A program made the position numbers and the translations under genes. A DNA stretch of 64,000 nt from positions 930,001 to 994,000 of the forward strand of contig NZ_CANMTE010000001.1 in assembly GCF_947500795.1 (NCBI RefSeq), in the 5' to 3' direction. Under the pieces are notes generated by a model. It searched no databases. It was given only the letters and a program-made list of their open reading frames with translations, and was not told where the DNA came from. Positions within the stretch are counted from its first letter, which is position 1. Each line of letters begins with the position of its first letter. Positions 16,901 through 26,701 of this stretch are shown piece after piece. The stretch is from an uncultured Gelidibacter sp. (GTDB taxonomy: Bacteria; Bacteroidota; Bacteroidia; Flavobacteriales; Flavobacteriaceae).

Positions 16901-19747
16901 ATGAGTAAATTTGAAGAAACAATCGAGGTCCAAGGCGCACGCGTTCACAACCTTAAAAATATAGACGTTACCATTCCACGAGAAAAACTTGTAGTCATTA
17001 CAGGCTTGTCGGGAAGCGGGAAATCTTCATTGGCTTTTGATACTATTTATGCCGAAGGTCAGCGTCGTTATATCGAAACGTTTTCGGCCTATGCGCGTCA
17101 GTTTTTGGGCGGCTTGGAACGTCCTGATGTAGACAAAATTGATGGCCTCTCGCCTGTTATCGCCATAGAGCAAAAAACAACCAGCAAATCGCCACGTTCT
17201 ACCGTGGGCACCATTACTGAGATTTATGATTTTTTACGTTTGTTGTACGCAAGAGCGAGTGATGCTTACAGCTACAACACCGGCGAGAAAATGGTGAGTT
17301 ATACAGATGAGCAAATCAAAACCTTAATCAAGGAAAGTTTTAACGGCAAGCGCATTAATATTTTGGCGCCGGTGGTCCGTTCTCGTAAAGGGCATTACCG
17401 CGAATTGTTTGAGCAAATTGCAAAACAAGGCTTTGTAAAAGTTCGTACGGATGGCGAGGTGAAAGATTTGGTGAAGGGCATGAAGTTGGATCGTTATAAA
17501 ATGCACGATATTGAAATTGTCATTGACCGTCTTAAAATTGACGATTCTGTTGACAATGAGAAGCGCCTGACGGAAACCATCAACACTGCCATGTATCATG
17601 GAGATGATGTACTTATGGTTCTTAACCAGGACACCAATGAAACACGTTACTTCAGTAGGAGTTTAATGTGTCCGACCTCTGGGATTTCTTACCCAAATCC
17701 TGAACCTAATAATTTCTCTTTCAATTCACCAAAAGGCGCTTGTCCTAAATGTAACGGAATAGGAAAACTGTATCAAGTGAATGAGAAAAAAATCATTCCT
17801 GATGACAGTCTTTCTATCAAAGGAGGCGCATTAGCACCACATGGCCCTTATAAAAACAGTTGGATTTTTAAACAATTTGAAACGATAGCACAACGCTTCA
17901 ACTTTCAACTTACCGATCCTTACAAGGACATTCCTCAGGAAGCCAAACAAATGATTCTTTACGGTGGAAACGAGAAGTTTTCAATTGAAAGTAAGACCTT
18001 AGGTGTGACACGCGATTATAAAATCGATTTTGAAGGGGTTGCTAATTTTATTGAAAACCAGTTCACGACTGCAGAAACAACGTCTTTAAAACGTTGGGCG
18101 AAAGACTATATGGATAAAGTGGAGTGTGACGCTTGTCACGGTTCCCGCTTACGTCAAGAATCGCTTTATTTTAAAGTCAACGGACTCAATATTGCCGAGT
18201 TGGCTAATAAGGACATTGTTGACTTAGCGAGTTGGTTCGCAGGTTTAAAGTCGCACTTATCAGACAAACAACTACAGATTTCGGAAGAAATTATCAAGGA
18301 AATCAGAACGCGCTTACAGTTTTTATTGGATGTTGGTCTGGAATATTTATCGCTCAATAGAAGCTCAAAATCGCTGTCAGGTGGTGAAGCGCAACGTATC
18401 CGACTTGCCACGCAAATTGGTTCGCAATTGGTTGGTGTACTTTATATTTTAGATGAACCAAGTATTGGTTTGCACCAACGCGATAATGAGAAATTAATTA
18501 AATCGCTGATTGCGCTGCGTGACATCGGGAATTCCGTTATTGTTGTTGAACATGACAAGGACATGATTGAATGCGCCGATTATGTGATTGATATTGGACC
18601 GAAAGCCGGTAAATACGGTGGCGAAATCATTAGTGTAGGCACGCCGGAAGAATTGAAAACGCATCATACCTTAACAGCAGACTATCTTAATGGGACCAAA
18701 CAAATTGAAGTTCCACAAACGCGTCGTGAAGGCAACGGTAAATTTATTGAGCTGAAAGGCTGTACCGGAAATAATCTAAAAAACGTATCGGTAAAGTTTC
18801 CTTTAGGTAAAATGATTGGTGTTACTGGTGTTTCAGGAAGTGGCAAATCGACGTTGATCAATGAAACCCTCTATCCTATTTTTAATGCCTACTATTTTAA
18901 TGGCGTTAAAAAGCCAATGCCTTACAAGAGCATTAAAGGTTTGGAGCTTATAGATAAAGTGATTGACATTAACCAATCGCCAATTGGCCGCACGCCACGT
19001 AGTAATCCTGCGACTTACACTAAAACTTTTGATGAAATTAGAAGTTTATTTGCAAAAATTCCAGAAGCGATGATCCGTGGTTACAAACCAGGGCGCTTTA
19101 GTTTTAATGTCAAAGGTGGGCGTTGTGAAACCTGCCAAGGTGGTGGTTTGCGGGTTATTGAAATGAATTTTCTGCCAGACGTTTATGTAGAATGTGAAAC
19201 CTGCCAAGGCAAACGCTTCAATAGAGAGACCTTAGAAATCCGCTATAAAGGAAAATCCATCAGTGACGTGTTGGACATGACCATCAATGAAGCGGTCGAT
19301 TTTTTCGAGCACATTCCAAAAATTCACAAGAAACTAAAGACCATTAAGGATGTTGGCTTGGGCTACCTTACCTTAGGCCAACAGAGCACCACGCTCTCAG
19401 GAGGTGAAGCACAACGTATCAAACTGGCAACAGAATTGAGCAAACGCGATACCGGAAATACGTTTTACATTTTGGATGAACCTACAACAGGGTTGCATTT
19501 TGAAGATATTCGGGTGTTGATGGATGTTCTTAATGAATTGGTCAACAAAGGCAATACTATTTTAATTATTGAACACAATATGGATGTCATTAAAACTATG
19601 GACCATATTATCGATGTTGGTTATGAAGGTGGTAAAGGTGGCGGACAGATTATTGTTGAAGGAACGCCGGAACTAGTAGCGCAACACAAGAAAAGCTACA
19701 CTGCTAAATTCCTAAAAAAAGAGCTTGAAATTGGAATGAAACAATAA
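16901..19747 (+). CDS. uvrA: Excinuclease ABC subunit UvrA
   Basis: This is the damage-recognition ATPase of nucleotide excision repair, 948 residues, the usual length. It carries two ABC modules. The first has Walker A GLSGSGKS (35-42), the second GVSGSGKS near 645. Both signature motifs are present ([16 protein letters not shown] and [16 protein letters not shown]). Zinc-binding cysteines occur in CPKCNGIG and CDACHGS, and in the second module as CETCQGGG with a partner CETCQGKR. The block [19 protein letters not shown] near residue 55 is also typical. It forms a single transcription unit. UvrB and UvrC are not in this window. Confidence 0.98.
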   Translation: MSKFEETIEVQGARVHNLKNIDVTIPREKLVVITGLSGSGKSSLAFDTIYAEGQRRYIETFSAYARQFLGGLERPDVDKIDGLSPVIAIEQKTTSKSPRSTVGTITEIYDFLRLLYARASDAYSYNTGEKMVSYTDEQIKTLIKESFNGKRINILAPVVRSRKGHYRELFEQIAKQGFVKVRTDGEVKDLVKGMKLDRYKMHDIEIVIDRLKIDDSVDNEKRLTETINTAMYHGDDVLMVLNQDTNETRYFSRSLMCPTSGISYPNPEPNNFSFNSPKGACPKCNGIGKLYQVNEKKIIPDDSLSIKGGALAPHGPYKNSWIFKQFETIAQRFNFQLTDPYKDIPQEAKQMILYGGNEKFSIESKTLGVTRDYKIDFEGVANFIENQFTTAETTSLKRWAKDYMDKVECDACHGSRLRQESLYFKVNGLNIAELANKDIVDLASWFAGLKSHLSDKQLQISEEIIKEIRTRLQFLLDVGLEYLSLNRSSKSLSGGEAQRIRLATQIGSQLVGVLYILDEPSIGLHQRDNEKLIKSLIALRDIGNSVIVVEHDKDMIECADYVIDIGPKAGKYGGEIISVGTPEELKTHHTLTADYLNGTKQIEVPQTRREGNGKFIELKGCTGNNLKNVSVKFPLGKMIGVTGVSGSGKSTLINETLYPIFNAYYFNGVKKPMPYKSIKGLELIDKVIDINQSPIGRTPRSNPATYTKTFDEIRSLFAKIPEAMIRGYKPGRFSFNVKGGRCETCQGGGLRVIEMNFLPDVYVECETCQGKRFNRETLEIRYKGKSISDVLDMTINEAVDFFEHIPKIHKKLKTIKDVGLGYLTLGQQSTTLSGGEAQRIKLATELSKRDTGNTFYILDEPTTGLHFEDIRVLMDVLNELVNKGNTILIIEHNMDVIKTMDHIIDVGYEGGKGGGQIIVEGTPELVAQHKKSYTAKFLKKELEIGMKQ

Positions 19748-19852
19748 TAATTAAATATTTATTTACATTCTATTTACGGATAGTGTTAAAGATTTAATCA
19801 TATTCGCACTCCAATAGTTCAAAAACTTTATTACCTTAGTATCATAACTTAA

Positions 19853-20032
<180 letters not shown>

Positions 20033-20060
20033 ATAGTGTTACACACAAAAGAACTTGTTA

Positions 20061-20089
20061 AAAAGGCAAATTGAAAGATTTGCCTTTTT
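20061..20089 (+). terminator. Rho-independent terminator after the small membrane protein
   Basis: Perfect 11-bp arms (AAAAGGCAAAT at 20061-20071 and its inverse at 20078-20088) enclose a 6-base loop, with a T-run at the 3' side. Confidence 0.9.
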
Positions 20090-20292
20090 GTATTTTATAT
20101 AGTGGCAACTTCTAAATCCTTCTACCCCTGGCTTTCCAATTTTCCTCGAAACCTTTTTAAAAATCAACCGAATACGTCTTTTTATAGTATTTTCTATTAA
20201 ATTTGTGTGTTTTGGCATATCTCAGGGCAGGCACTCTGATTGACAAAAGCCATTTCTACAAATCAAAAATTAAAAACCTTATAATACAAAAC

Positions 20293-20982
20293 ATGAGATT
20301 AGAAAAACACAGTAAAGCTTGGAATGAAATAAAAACAAACGATTCGTGGGCCATTTTTAAAATAATGGGCGAGTTTGTTAATGGATATGAGAAATTGAGC
20401 AAAATTGGACCTTGTGTTTCCATTTTCGGCTCAGCACGTACCAAGCCAGATCATAAATATTACAAATTAGCGGAAGAAGTTGCCAAGAAGATTGTAGAAC
20501 ACGGCTACGGTGTCATCACTGGCGGTGGTCCTGGGATTATGGAAGCTGGAAATAAAGGCGCTCATATAGCGGGTGGTACTTCTGTAGGATTAAATATCGA
20601 TCTTCCTTTTGAACAACATGACAATCCTTATATTGATTCCGATAAAAGTTTAGATTTCGATTACTTCTTTGTAAGAAAAGTGATGTTTGTTAAATATTCT
20701 CAAGGCTTTGTTGTAATGCCTGGTGGTTTCGGAACTTTAGATGAGTTATTTGAAGCGATTACATTGATTCAGACCAATAAAATAGAAAAATTCCCAATCA
20801 TTCTTGTGGGAAAAGAATTCTGGTCTGGCCTGTTGGATTGGATTAAATCAACGTTATTGGATTCTTTTGAAAATATTAGCCCTAAGGATTTAGACCTTGT
20901 ACATTTGGTGGATACACCAGATGAAGTCTTAGATATCCTTGACAGTTTCTATAAGGAATTCGAATTGAGTCCAAATTTCTAA
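20293..20982 (+). CDS. LOG-family (TIGR00730 Rossmann fold) protein
   Basis: This is a 229-residue cytoplasmic protein of the LOG/TIGR00730 family, whose characterised members are cytokinin riboside 5'-monophosphate phosphoribohydrolases or general nucleotide 5'-monophosphate nucleosidases. The nucleotide loop GGGPGIMEAGNKGA (77-90) and the family hallmark PGGFGTLDE (143-151) are both intact, including the catalytic arginine region and the glutamate in TLDELFE. The frame extends to 20203, but residues there are unlike the family; the ATG at 20293 (MRLEKHSKAW) is the natural start. It is followed by a strong hairpin terminator. Confidence 0.88.
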   Translation: MRLEKHSKAWNEIKTNDSWAIFKIMGEFVNGYEKLSKIGPCVSIFGSARTKPDHKYYKLAEEVAKKIVEHGYGVITGGGPGIMEAGNKGAHIAGGTSVGLNIDLPFEQHDNPYIDSDKSLDFDYFFVRKVMFVKYSQGFVVMPGGFGTLDELFEAITLIQTNKIEKFPIILVGKEFWSGLLDWIKSTLLDSFENISPKDLDLVHLVDTPDEVLDILDSFYKEFELSPNF

Positions 20983-21010
20983 TCGCTTTTTAGAACATAA
21001 TTCACACGTA

Positions 21011-21057
21011 AAACTTAGAGCGCATTTTAATTCTGTTGAATGCGCTCTAAAGTTTTT
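21011..21057 (+). terminator. Terminator after the LOG-family gene
   Basis: The stem AGAGCGCATT (21017-21026) pairs with 21039-21048. It is extended on both sides by AAACTT and AAGTTT with one bulged A, and followed by a T-run. Confidence 0.88.
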
Positions 21058-21146
21058 CATATAATAGTGGGAACTTTCTGAAATTTATCACAAATTACTA
21101 CATTTAAAAACCGTAACTATAATTCATACGTTATATAGTTGAGCGC

Positions 21147-24050
21147 ATGCAATTCTTTGTTGAACACAGCATGAATGAAGCTCCAAAATGGTATTTTAAA
21201 CACTCAAATCGTCATAACATATTGCAAAGGCACCTTCTTTTTAGTTTAATCGTTTTGTATTCGGCTTTAATGTTTGGTCAGAATGAGATCAACATCAATG
21301 CCCAATTCAACATGCCTAAAAGAAGCGCGCAAGTTTCCCAAATTATACGTTATCAAAACACATCAAACGATACTTTAAAAACCATATATCTCAACGATTG
21401 GAACAATAGTTTCTCTACAAAGCGCACCCCTTTAGCTGATCGGTTTACAGAAGAATACAGCACCAAATTCCATTTTGCCAAGAGTCATATGCGTGGTTTT
21501 ACAAGCATTACCTCTATTAAATCGTCTAATGGTGAGGAGCTGGAATTTACAAGATTAAAACCGCATCCCGATGTTGTTGAAGTACAACTCGCTGAACCGT
21601 TACTTCCAAACCAGTCCTACCAAATTCAGTTGTTTTATAATTTACAGTTTCCTGATCATACGTTTACAGAGTATGGCGTGACTGAAAACAACGAATTCAA
21701 TTTAAAATATTGGTATATCACGCCTGCCGTTTATGATGGGACTTGGCATTACTACAGCAATAAAAATCTCGACGATCTCTATGTTCCAAAAGCGACTATT
21801 GATTTGAAATTGGAATTTCCGAAGAATTATGGTCTGTTTTCTGAGTTGGATGTTGTAGACGTTACACAGAATGACAGCACCCAAACCTTTCATCTCTATG
21901 GAAAAGACCGCGTGGACAGCAAACTGTATCTCAATAAATTTCCGAAATTCAATTTTGTACAAACTGACAATTTCACCGTAATCACCAATATCGAAAATGA
22001 AGGTATCGCCCCGACGGATCGTGCGATCATCACGGATAAAATCACCCAATTCATTTCTAACAACTTAGGCTCGTATCCGCACAATTACTTATTGGTTACA
22101 GATATTGAATATCGAAAAGACCCTCTTTACGGCATCAATCAACTGCCAAAATTCATCAATCCGTTTCCAGGGAATCTACAATATGAATTAAAGCTTTTAA
22201 AAACGGCGTTAAAGAATTATTTGGATAACACGCTCAGCCTAAATCCGAGAAAAGACTATTGGCTTAAAGACGGCATTCAAATTTATTATTTGATGAAATA
22301 TGTGGAAGAACAATATCCTGACCTAAAATTGCTGGGCACCTTATCTAATATTTGGGGCATCCGTTCTTTTCACGCGGCAGATGTCAATTTTAACGAGCAG
22401 TATAATCTCTATTACATGCAGATGGTGCGTACCAATAGAGATCAAGCATTAACGACGCCAAAAGATCGTTTATTAAAATTTAACGCGAATATTGCTGGAA
22501 AATACAAAGCTGGTATCGGACTAAAATATTTAGATGATTTTGTAAATGCTGATGTGATTGAAAGAACCATTCATCAGTATATTGAACAGTCAAAATCTGA
22601 GACAACAACCATTTCAGATTTTGAAAACTTACTGAAGCAAAACACTGATAAGGATGTCGATTGGTTTTTTACGGACTATATCAATACCACAAAAAAAATA
22701 GATTTCAGAATCAAGGATGTTGTCAAAACGAAGGACTCCGTCACCTTCACCATTAAGAACAAAAGAAACACTGATGTCCCTGTATCCATCTTCAGTTTAA
22801 AAAATGATTCGATTCTTTCAAAGCAGTGGATTGAGAACGTTAGAGGGTCTAAAACTTTGACAATTCCGCATAACAACGCCACAAAACTGGTCTTGAATTA
22901 CGACAACACCATCCCTGAATACAATCTTAGAGACAATTGGAAATCTTTACAAGGTTGGTTTTTCAACAACAAACCTTTACAGTTTAGATTATTTAAAGAC
23001 ATTGAAGACCCAAATTACAATCAGGTGTTTTTTATGCCTTTGGTAGAGTTTAACAATATTTACGACGGATTTACCCTAGGCGCAAAAATGTATAACAAGA
23101 CGCTTCTTATGAAGAATTTGAGTTATCAAGTATCCCCAAAATATGCCTTCAATTCAAATACTATAACAGGAAGTATCCAAACCGTTTATACGCAACATAT
23201 TGAAGATAAAAATTTATTTAGGATCAATTATGGCATCAGTGCCGGGTATTCCTCTTTTGCTGAAAATGCCTTTGTAACGGTCATCAGACCTAGTGTTTCC
23301 TTCTATTTTAGGGATAATGAGCATTTCAGATCCAATAAATCCAGTTATTTAAATTTTAGATACTTGGACATTTCCAGGAGCAACAAGAATCCGTTGCTAA
23401 CCGTTACAAATCCGGATTATAGTGTTTTTAATGTGCGATATGTAAATGCACATACGGATTTGATTGATTTTTCAAGGTTTCATTATGATCTTCAAGCAGC
23501 GAAACAATTTGGGAAAGTCTCCGTGAATTATGAATGGCGAAAACTTACAGAAAACAACAGGCAGTTTAATTTCCGCTTCTTTGCCGGAACATTTCTCTAT
23601 AATAAAACCGATAAAAATTCAGATTATTTCAGTTTTGCGTTGGACCGCCCAACCGATTATATGTTTGATTACAACTATTTAGGCCGCTCTGAAGCTTCAG
23701 GTATATTTAGTCAGCAGATTATCATTGCAGAAGGTGGATTTAAATCTAAATTAGATACCCCTTTTGCAAACCAATGGATGACCACAGCTAACGTAAGCAC
23801 AACCTTATGGCGCTATATTGAAGCTTATGGTGATATAGGATTGGTCAAAAACAAGTCCGTCAATCCTCAGTTTATGTATGATTCGGGAATCCGGCTGAAT
23901 TTAGTAACAGATTACTTTGAACTTTACTTTCCTATCTATTCCAACTTAGGCTGGGAAATTGCTGAACCAAATTACAGCCAACGTATCCGGATTAAATTCA
24001 CTTTAGACCCGGAAGTGCTTTTAGGTCTTTTTAGACGTAAATGGTATTAA
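21147..24050 (+). CDS. M1-like domain without zinc ligands fused to an outer-membrane beta-barrel
   Basis: The 967 residues show an N-terminal signal (RHLLFSLIVLYSALMFGQ, about 28-45), an M1/gluzincin-like domain (about 50-520) and a C-terminal region rich in alternating strands that should form an outer-membrane barrel (about 620-967). In active M1 enzymes the zinc site is HExxH, with a glutamate 19 residues further on in WLxEG. Aligning on WLKDG (372-376), the HExxH position reads KTALK (352-356) and the glutamate is Asp375. So the metal ligands are gone and the domain is probably a binding or scaffold domain. The barrel ends in YSQRIRIKFTLDPEVLLGLFRRKWY. The start may be ATG 21147 or 21171. 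It has its own upstream region. The substrate is unknown. Confidence 0.75.
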   Translation: MQFFVEHSMNEAPKWYFKHSNRHNILQRHLLFSLIVLYSALMFGQNEININAQFNMPKRSAQVSQIIRYQNTSNDTLKTIYLNDWNNSFSTKRTPLADRFTEEYSTKFHFAKSHMRGFTSITSIKSSNGEELEFTRLKPHPDVVEVQLAEPLLPNQSYQIQLFYNLQFPDHTFTEYGVTENNEFNLKYWYITPAVYDGTWHYYSNKNLDDLYVPKATIDLKLEFPKNYGLFSELDVVDVTQNDSTQTFHLYGKDRVDSKLYLNKFPKFNFVQTDNFTVITNIENEGIAPTDRAIITDKITQFISNNLGSYPHNYLLVTDIEYRKDPLYGINQLPKFINPFPGNLQYELKLLKTALKNYLDNTLSLNPRKDYWLKDGIQIYYLMKYVEEQYPDLKLLGTLSNIWGIRSFHAADVNFNEQYNLYYMQMVRTNRDQALTTPKDRLLKFNANIAGKYKAGIGLKYLDDFVNADVIERTIHQYIEQSKSETTTISDFENLLKQNTDKDVDWFFTDYINTTKKIDFRIKDVVKTKDSVTFTIKNKRNTDVPVSIFSLKNDSILSKQWIENVRGSKTLTIPHNNATKLVLNYDNTIPEYNLRDNWKSLQGWFFNNKPLQFRLFKDIEDPNYNQVFFMPLVEFNNIYDGFTLGAKMYNKTLLMKNLSYQVSPKYAFNSNTITGSIQTVYTQHIEDKNLFRINYGISAGYSSFAENAFVTVIRPSVSFYFRDNEHFRSNKSSYLNFRYLDISRSNKNPLLTVTNPDYSVFNVRYVNAHTDLIDFSRFHYDLQAAKQFGKVSVNYEWRKLTENNRQFNFRFFAGTFLYNKTDKNSDYFSFALDRPTDYMFDYNYLGRSEASGIFSQQIIIAEGGFKSKLDTPFANQWMTTANVSTTLWRYIEAYGDIGLVKNKSVNPQFMYDSGIRLNLVTDYFELYFPIYSNLGWEIAEPNYSQRIRIKFTLDPEVLLGLFRRKWY

Positions 24051-24182
24051 TTCCCAAATCTAACCTTTTAGCTTATTTATCGGCTGCTGCAGCACATTTC
24101 CAATTTTAATTAATAGGATTTCATTGGGTTTATATTTTCAAAATTATGTAGTTTAGTCCCTTTGTGTTTTAAACTATAAATA

Positions 24183-26549
24183 ATGACAAAGTCCTATTTC
24201 TTCAGTATTCTGTTTTCAGTACTATTTATCAACCTCTACGCGCAACAAAGTGATCTTACCGTAGAAAAAATAATGCAAGATCCTAAATGGATGGGCACCT
24301 TCCCTTCCAATGTTAAATGGGATCAAAGTAGCAGCGCCATTTACTTCAATTACAACAAAGATGCTGATCCTGCAGATTCCCTGTACCGCATCAATTTGAA
24401 AAACACCAAATCCATCGAAAAGGTAAGTTGGACGCAAGAAAAAGACACCGATTTTGCAAGAGGCACTTACAATAAATCGAAAACAAAAAAAATATCCACC
24501 AAAGGCAATACCTTAATCATTTATGACATCAAATCTGGAAAGGAAACCGAATTGCTTCAATTATCAGAAAGCATAAGCAATCCGACATTTTTGGCTGAGG
24601 AAGATGTGATTGCTTTTAATATGGACAACAATGCCTATCTGTATTCGCAGAAATCGGGTACCATAAAAAGATTGACCCAAATACAATCTGGCGACGAACC
24701 AAAAAAGAAAGATGCGAAATCTTCAGAAAAAGCCTCCTATCTTGAAGCAGAAAACCTCAAATTATTGACGGTTGTTAAGGAGCGAGAAGAACAAAGTAAA
24801 ACTTCAAAAAAAGTTAGGGAAAATCGTAAAGAAAAAGACGCCTACACCTATTATACTGGAGACCGACAACTTTTCAATCTGCAAGTCTCTCCTGACGTTA
24901 AATATGTCACCTTTACACTATATGAGCGTGGTAAAAGCGAGAACACCATCGTTCCAAATTATATTGACGCTTCCAGCTATACTAAAGATTTGAACACCCG
25001 TTCTAAAGTGGGTGATGATAAAACTAAGGTGGAATTGGCCATTTATAATATTGAAAAAGACACCGTTTATACAGTTAATACGAGCACATTACCTGGTATT
25101 AAGGATTTACCGGATTATGTTAAAGACTATCCAGATAAAGAATGGGAAGAAAAAGAACGTGAGGTCATTTGTTCGCAGGCTTATTTTTCTGATAATGGGC
25201 AGCACGCTATTGTAAATGTGCGCTCTAAGGATAACAAAGACCGTTGGATTGCTAAAATAGATTTAACCTCTGGCGAATTGACCACTTTAGACAGACAGCA
25301 TGATGAAGCTTGGATTGCTGGCCCTGGAATTGGTTGGACCATGAGCGGCGGCACTATGGGATGGTTGCCTGATAATAAACACATTTATTTCCAATCGGAA
25401 GCCACAGGGTATTCTCATTTATACCTTTTAAATGTTACAAATGGTAATAAAAAAGCCTTGACATCTGGGAATTATGAAGTTTTTGATCCCTTCATGTCCA
25501 ATGACAAAAAGAGTTGGTATTTAACGACTTCTGAAGTTGGGCCTGGCGAAAGACACTTCTATAAAATGCCGTTGATGGGCGGAAAAATGGAAAAATTGAC
25601 ATCCATGACCGGTAATAATGACGTCAGTCTTTCTCCTGATGAAAAATATTTGGCCATTTTACATTCGTACAGCAATCAGCCATGGGAGCTTTATTACAAA
25701 AAGAACTCATCAAAAGCAGAGGCTATACAATTAACTTCAGGGCAATCTGAAGCTTTTAAATCGTATACCTGGAGAGATCCACAACTCGTTACGTTTAAGG
25801 CTCAAGATGGTGCCAATGTTCCGGCTAGACTTTATTTACCTGAGGCATCGGTTAAAAATAATGCTGCGGTAATTTTTGTGCATGGTGCAGGATATTTACA
25901 AAATGTCCATAAATGGTGGTCTTCTTATTTTAGAGAATACATGTTCCATAATTTATTGACCGATTTAGGATACACCGTTATCGATATTGATTATAGAGGA
26001 AGTGCGGGTTACGGTAGAGATTGGCGTACCGGAATTTACAGACATATGGGCGGAAAAGACCTTTCTGACCATGTAGATGGTGCTACATATTTAGTAGAAA
26101 ACCATGGCATTGACAAAGAGAAAATCGGTATTTACGGTGGTAGCTACGGCGGATTCATCACGTTAATGGCGCTATTTACAGAAGCTGAAACCTTTAAATC
26201 GGGTGCTGCCTTAAGATCGGTAACGGATTGGGCACACTACAATCATGGCTACACTTCCAATATTTTGAATGAACCATTTAACGACCCAATTGCCTATGAG
26301 CGCTCCTCGCCTATTTATTTTGCGGAAGGCTTAAAAGGTAATTTACTAATCGCCCACGGTGTGGTAGATGTGAATGTGCATTTTCAGGATGTGGTGCGCT
26401 TATCACAACGTCTTATTGAACTCGGTAAAGACAATTGGGAAATGGCTATTTATCCTGCTGAAGACCATGGCTTTGTGGAACCAAGTAGCTGGACAGATGA
26501 ATACAAACGCATCTTAAAGCTGTTCAATTCCACACTTTTAGACAATTAA
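24183..26549 (+). CDS. S9 family prolyl oligopeptidase / dipeptidyl-peptidase-like serine peptidase
   Basis: This is a secreted or periplasmic S9 peptidase of 788 residues. A signal peptide (MTKSYFFSILFSVLFINLYAQ) is followed by a beta-propeller (about 40-530) and an alpha/beta-hydrolase domain. The catalytic triad can be placed: Ser654 in GGSYGGF, Asp729 in HGVVDVNVH and His762 in AEDHGF. The block WWSSYFREYMFHNLLTDLGYTV and YRGSAGYGRDWR are typical of the S9B/C branch. It probably trims peptides from the N-terminus for nutrition. It is monocistronic and followed by a large hairpin at 26563-26617. Confidence 0.92.
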   Translation: MTKSYFFSILFSVLFINLYAQQSDLTVEKIMQDPKWMGTFPSNVKWDQSSSAIYFNYNKDADPADSLYRINLKNTKSIEKVSWTQEKDTDFARGTYNKSKTKKISTKGNTLIIYDIKSGKETELLQLSESISNPTFLAEEDVIAFNMDNNAYLYSQKSGTIKRLTQIQSGDEPKKKDAKSSEKASYLEAENLKLLTVVKEREEQSKTSKKVRENRKEKDAYTYYTGDRQLFNLQVSPDVKYVTFTLYERGKSENTIVPNYIDASSYTKDLNTRSKVGDDKTKVELAIYNIEKDTVYTVNTSTLPGIKDLPDYVKDYPDKEWEEKEREVICSQAYFSDNGQHAIVNVRSKDNKDRWIAKIDLTSGELTTLDRQHDEAWIAGPGIGWTMSGGTMGWLPDNKHIYFQSEATGYSHLYLLNVTNGNKKALTSGNYEVFDPFMSNDKKSWYLTTSEVGPGERHFYKMPLMGGKMEKLTSMTGNNDVSLSPDEKYLAILHSYSNQPWELYYKKNSSKAEAIQLTSGQSEAFKSYTWRDPQLVTFKAQDGANVPARLYLPEASVKNNAAVIFVHGAGYLQNVHKWWSSYFREYMFHNLLTDLGYTVIDIDYRGSAGYGRDWRTGIYRHMGGKDLSDHVDGATYLVENHGIDKEKIGIYGGSYGGFITLMALFTEAETFKSGAALRSVTDWAHYNHGYTSNILNEPFNDPIAYERSSPIYFAEGLKGNLLIAHGVVDVNVHFQDVVRLSQRLIELGKDNWEMAIYPAEDHGFVEPSSWTDEYKRILKLFNSTLLDN

Positions 26550-26562
26550 AAACATTAACAAC

Positions 26563-26617
26563 TTAATTATCAGCACTTGACACACAGACTTATAGCCTGT
26601 GAAGTGCTGATAATTAA
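26563..26617. other. Large stem-loop between the S9 peptidase and E1 genes
   Basis: A perfect 16-bp stem (26563-26578 with 26602-26617) continues after a 4-base bulge as a 5-bp stem (26583-26587 with 26597-26601) closed by a 9-base loop. No T-run follows on either strand, so it may end transcription only weakly or act as an mRNA 3'-end stabiliser. Confidence 0.75.
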
Positions 26618-26649
26618 TCGTTAAATCCTCCCATCATCACGTTAATCAA

Positions 26650-26680
26650 TTGCAATACTTGTCTGATTTGACTACTTTTG
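26650..26680 (+). promoter_or_regulatory. Flavobacterial promoter of the fused E1 gene
   Basis: TTG (26650-26652), 20 bases, then TACTTTTG (26673-26680) fits the TTG-N17-23-TAnnTTTG consensus. The ATG follows at 26702. Confidence 0.7.
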
Positions 26681-26701
26681 CAATATCTAAAAAGTACATT
26701 A

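Noticed and set aside
24061-24160. Possible small RNA between the M1-like and S9 genes
   Set aside because: A short GC-rich inverted piece (GCTGCTGCAGC) is present, but there is no promoter match or terminator to support a transcript.
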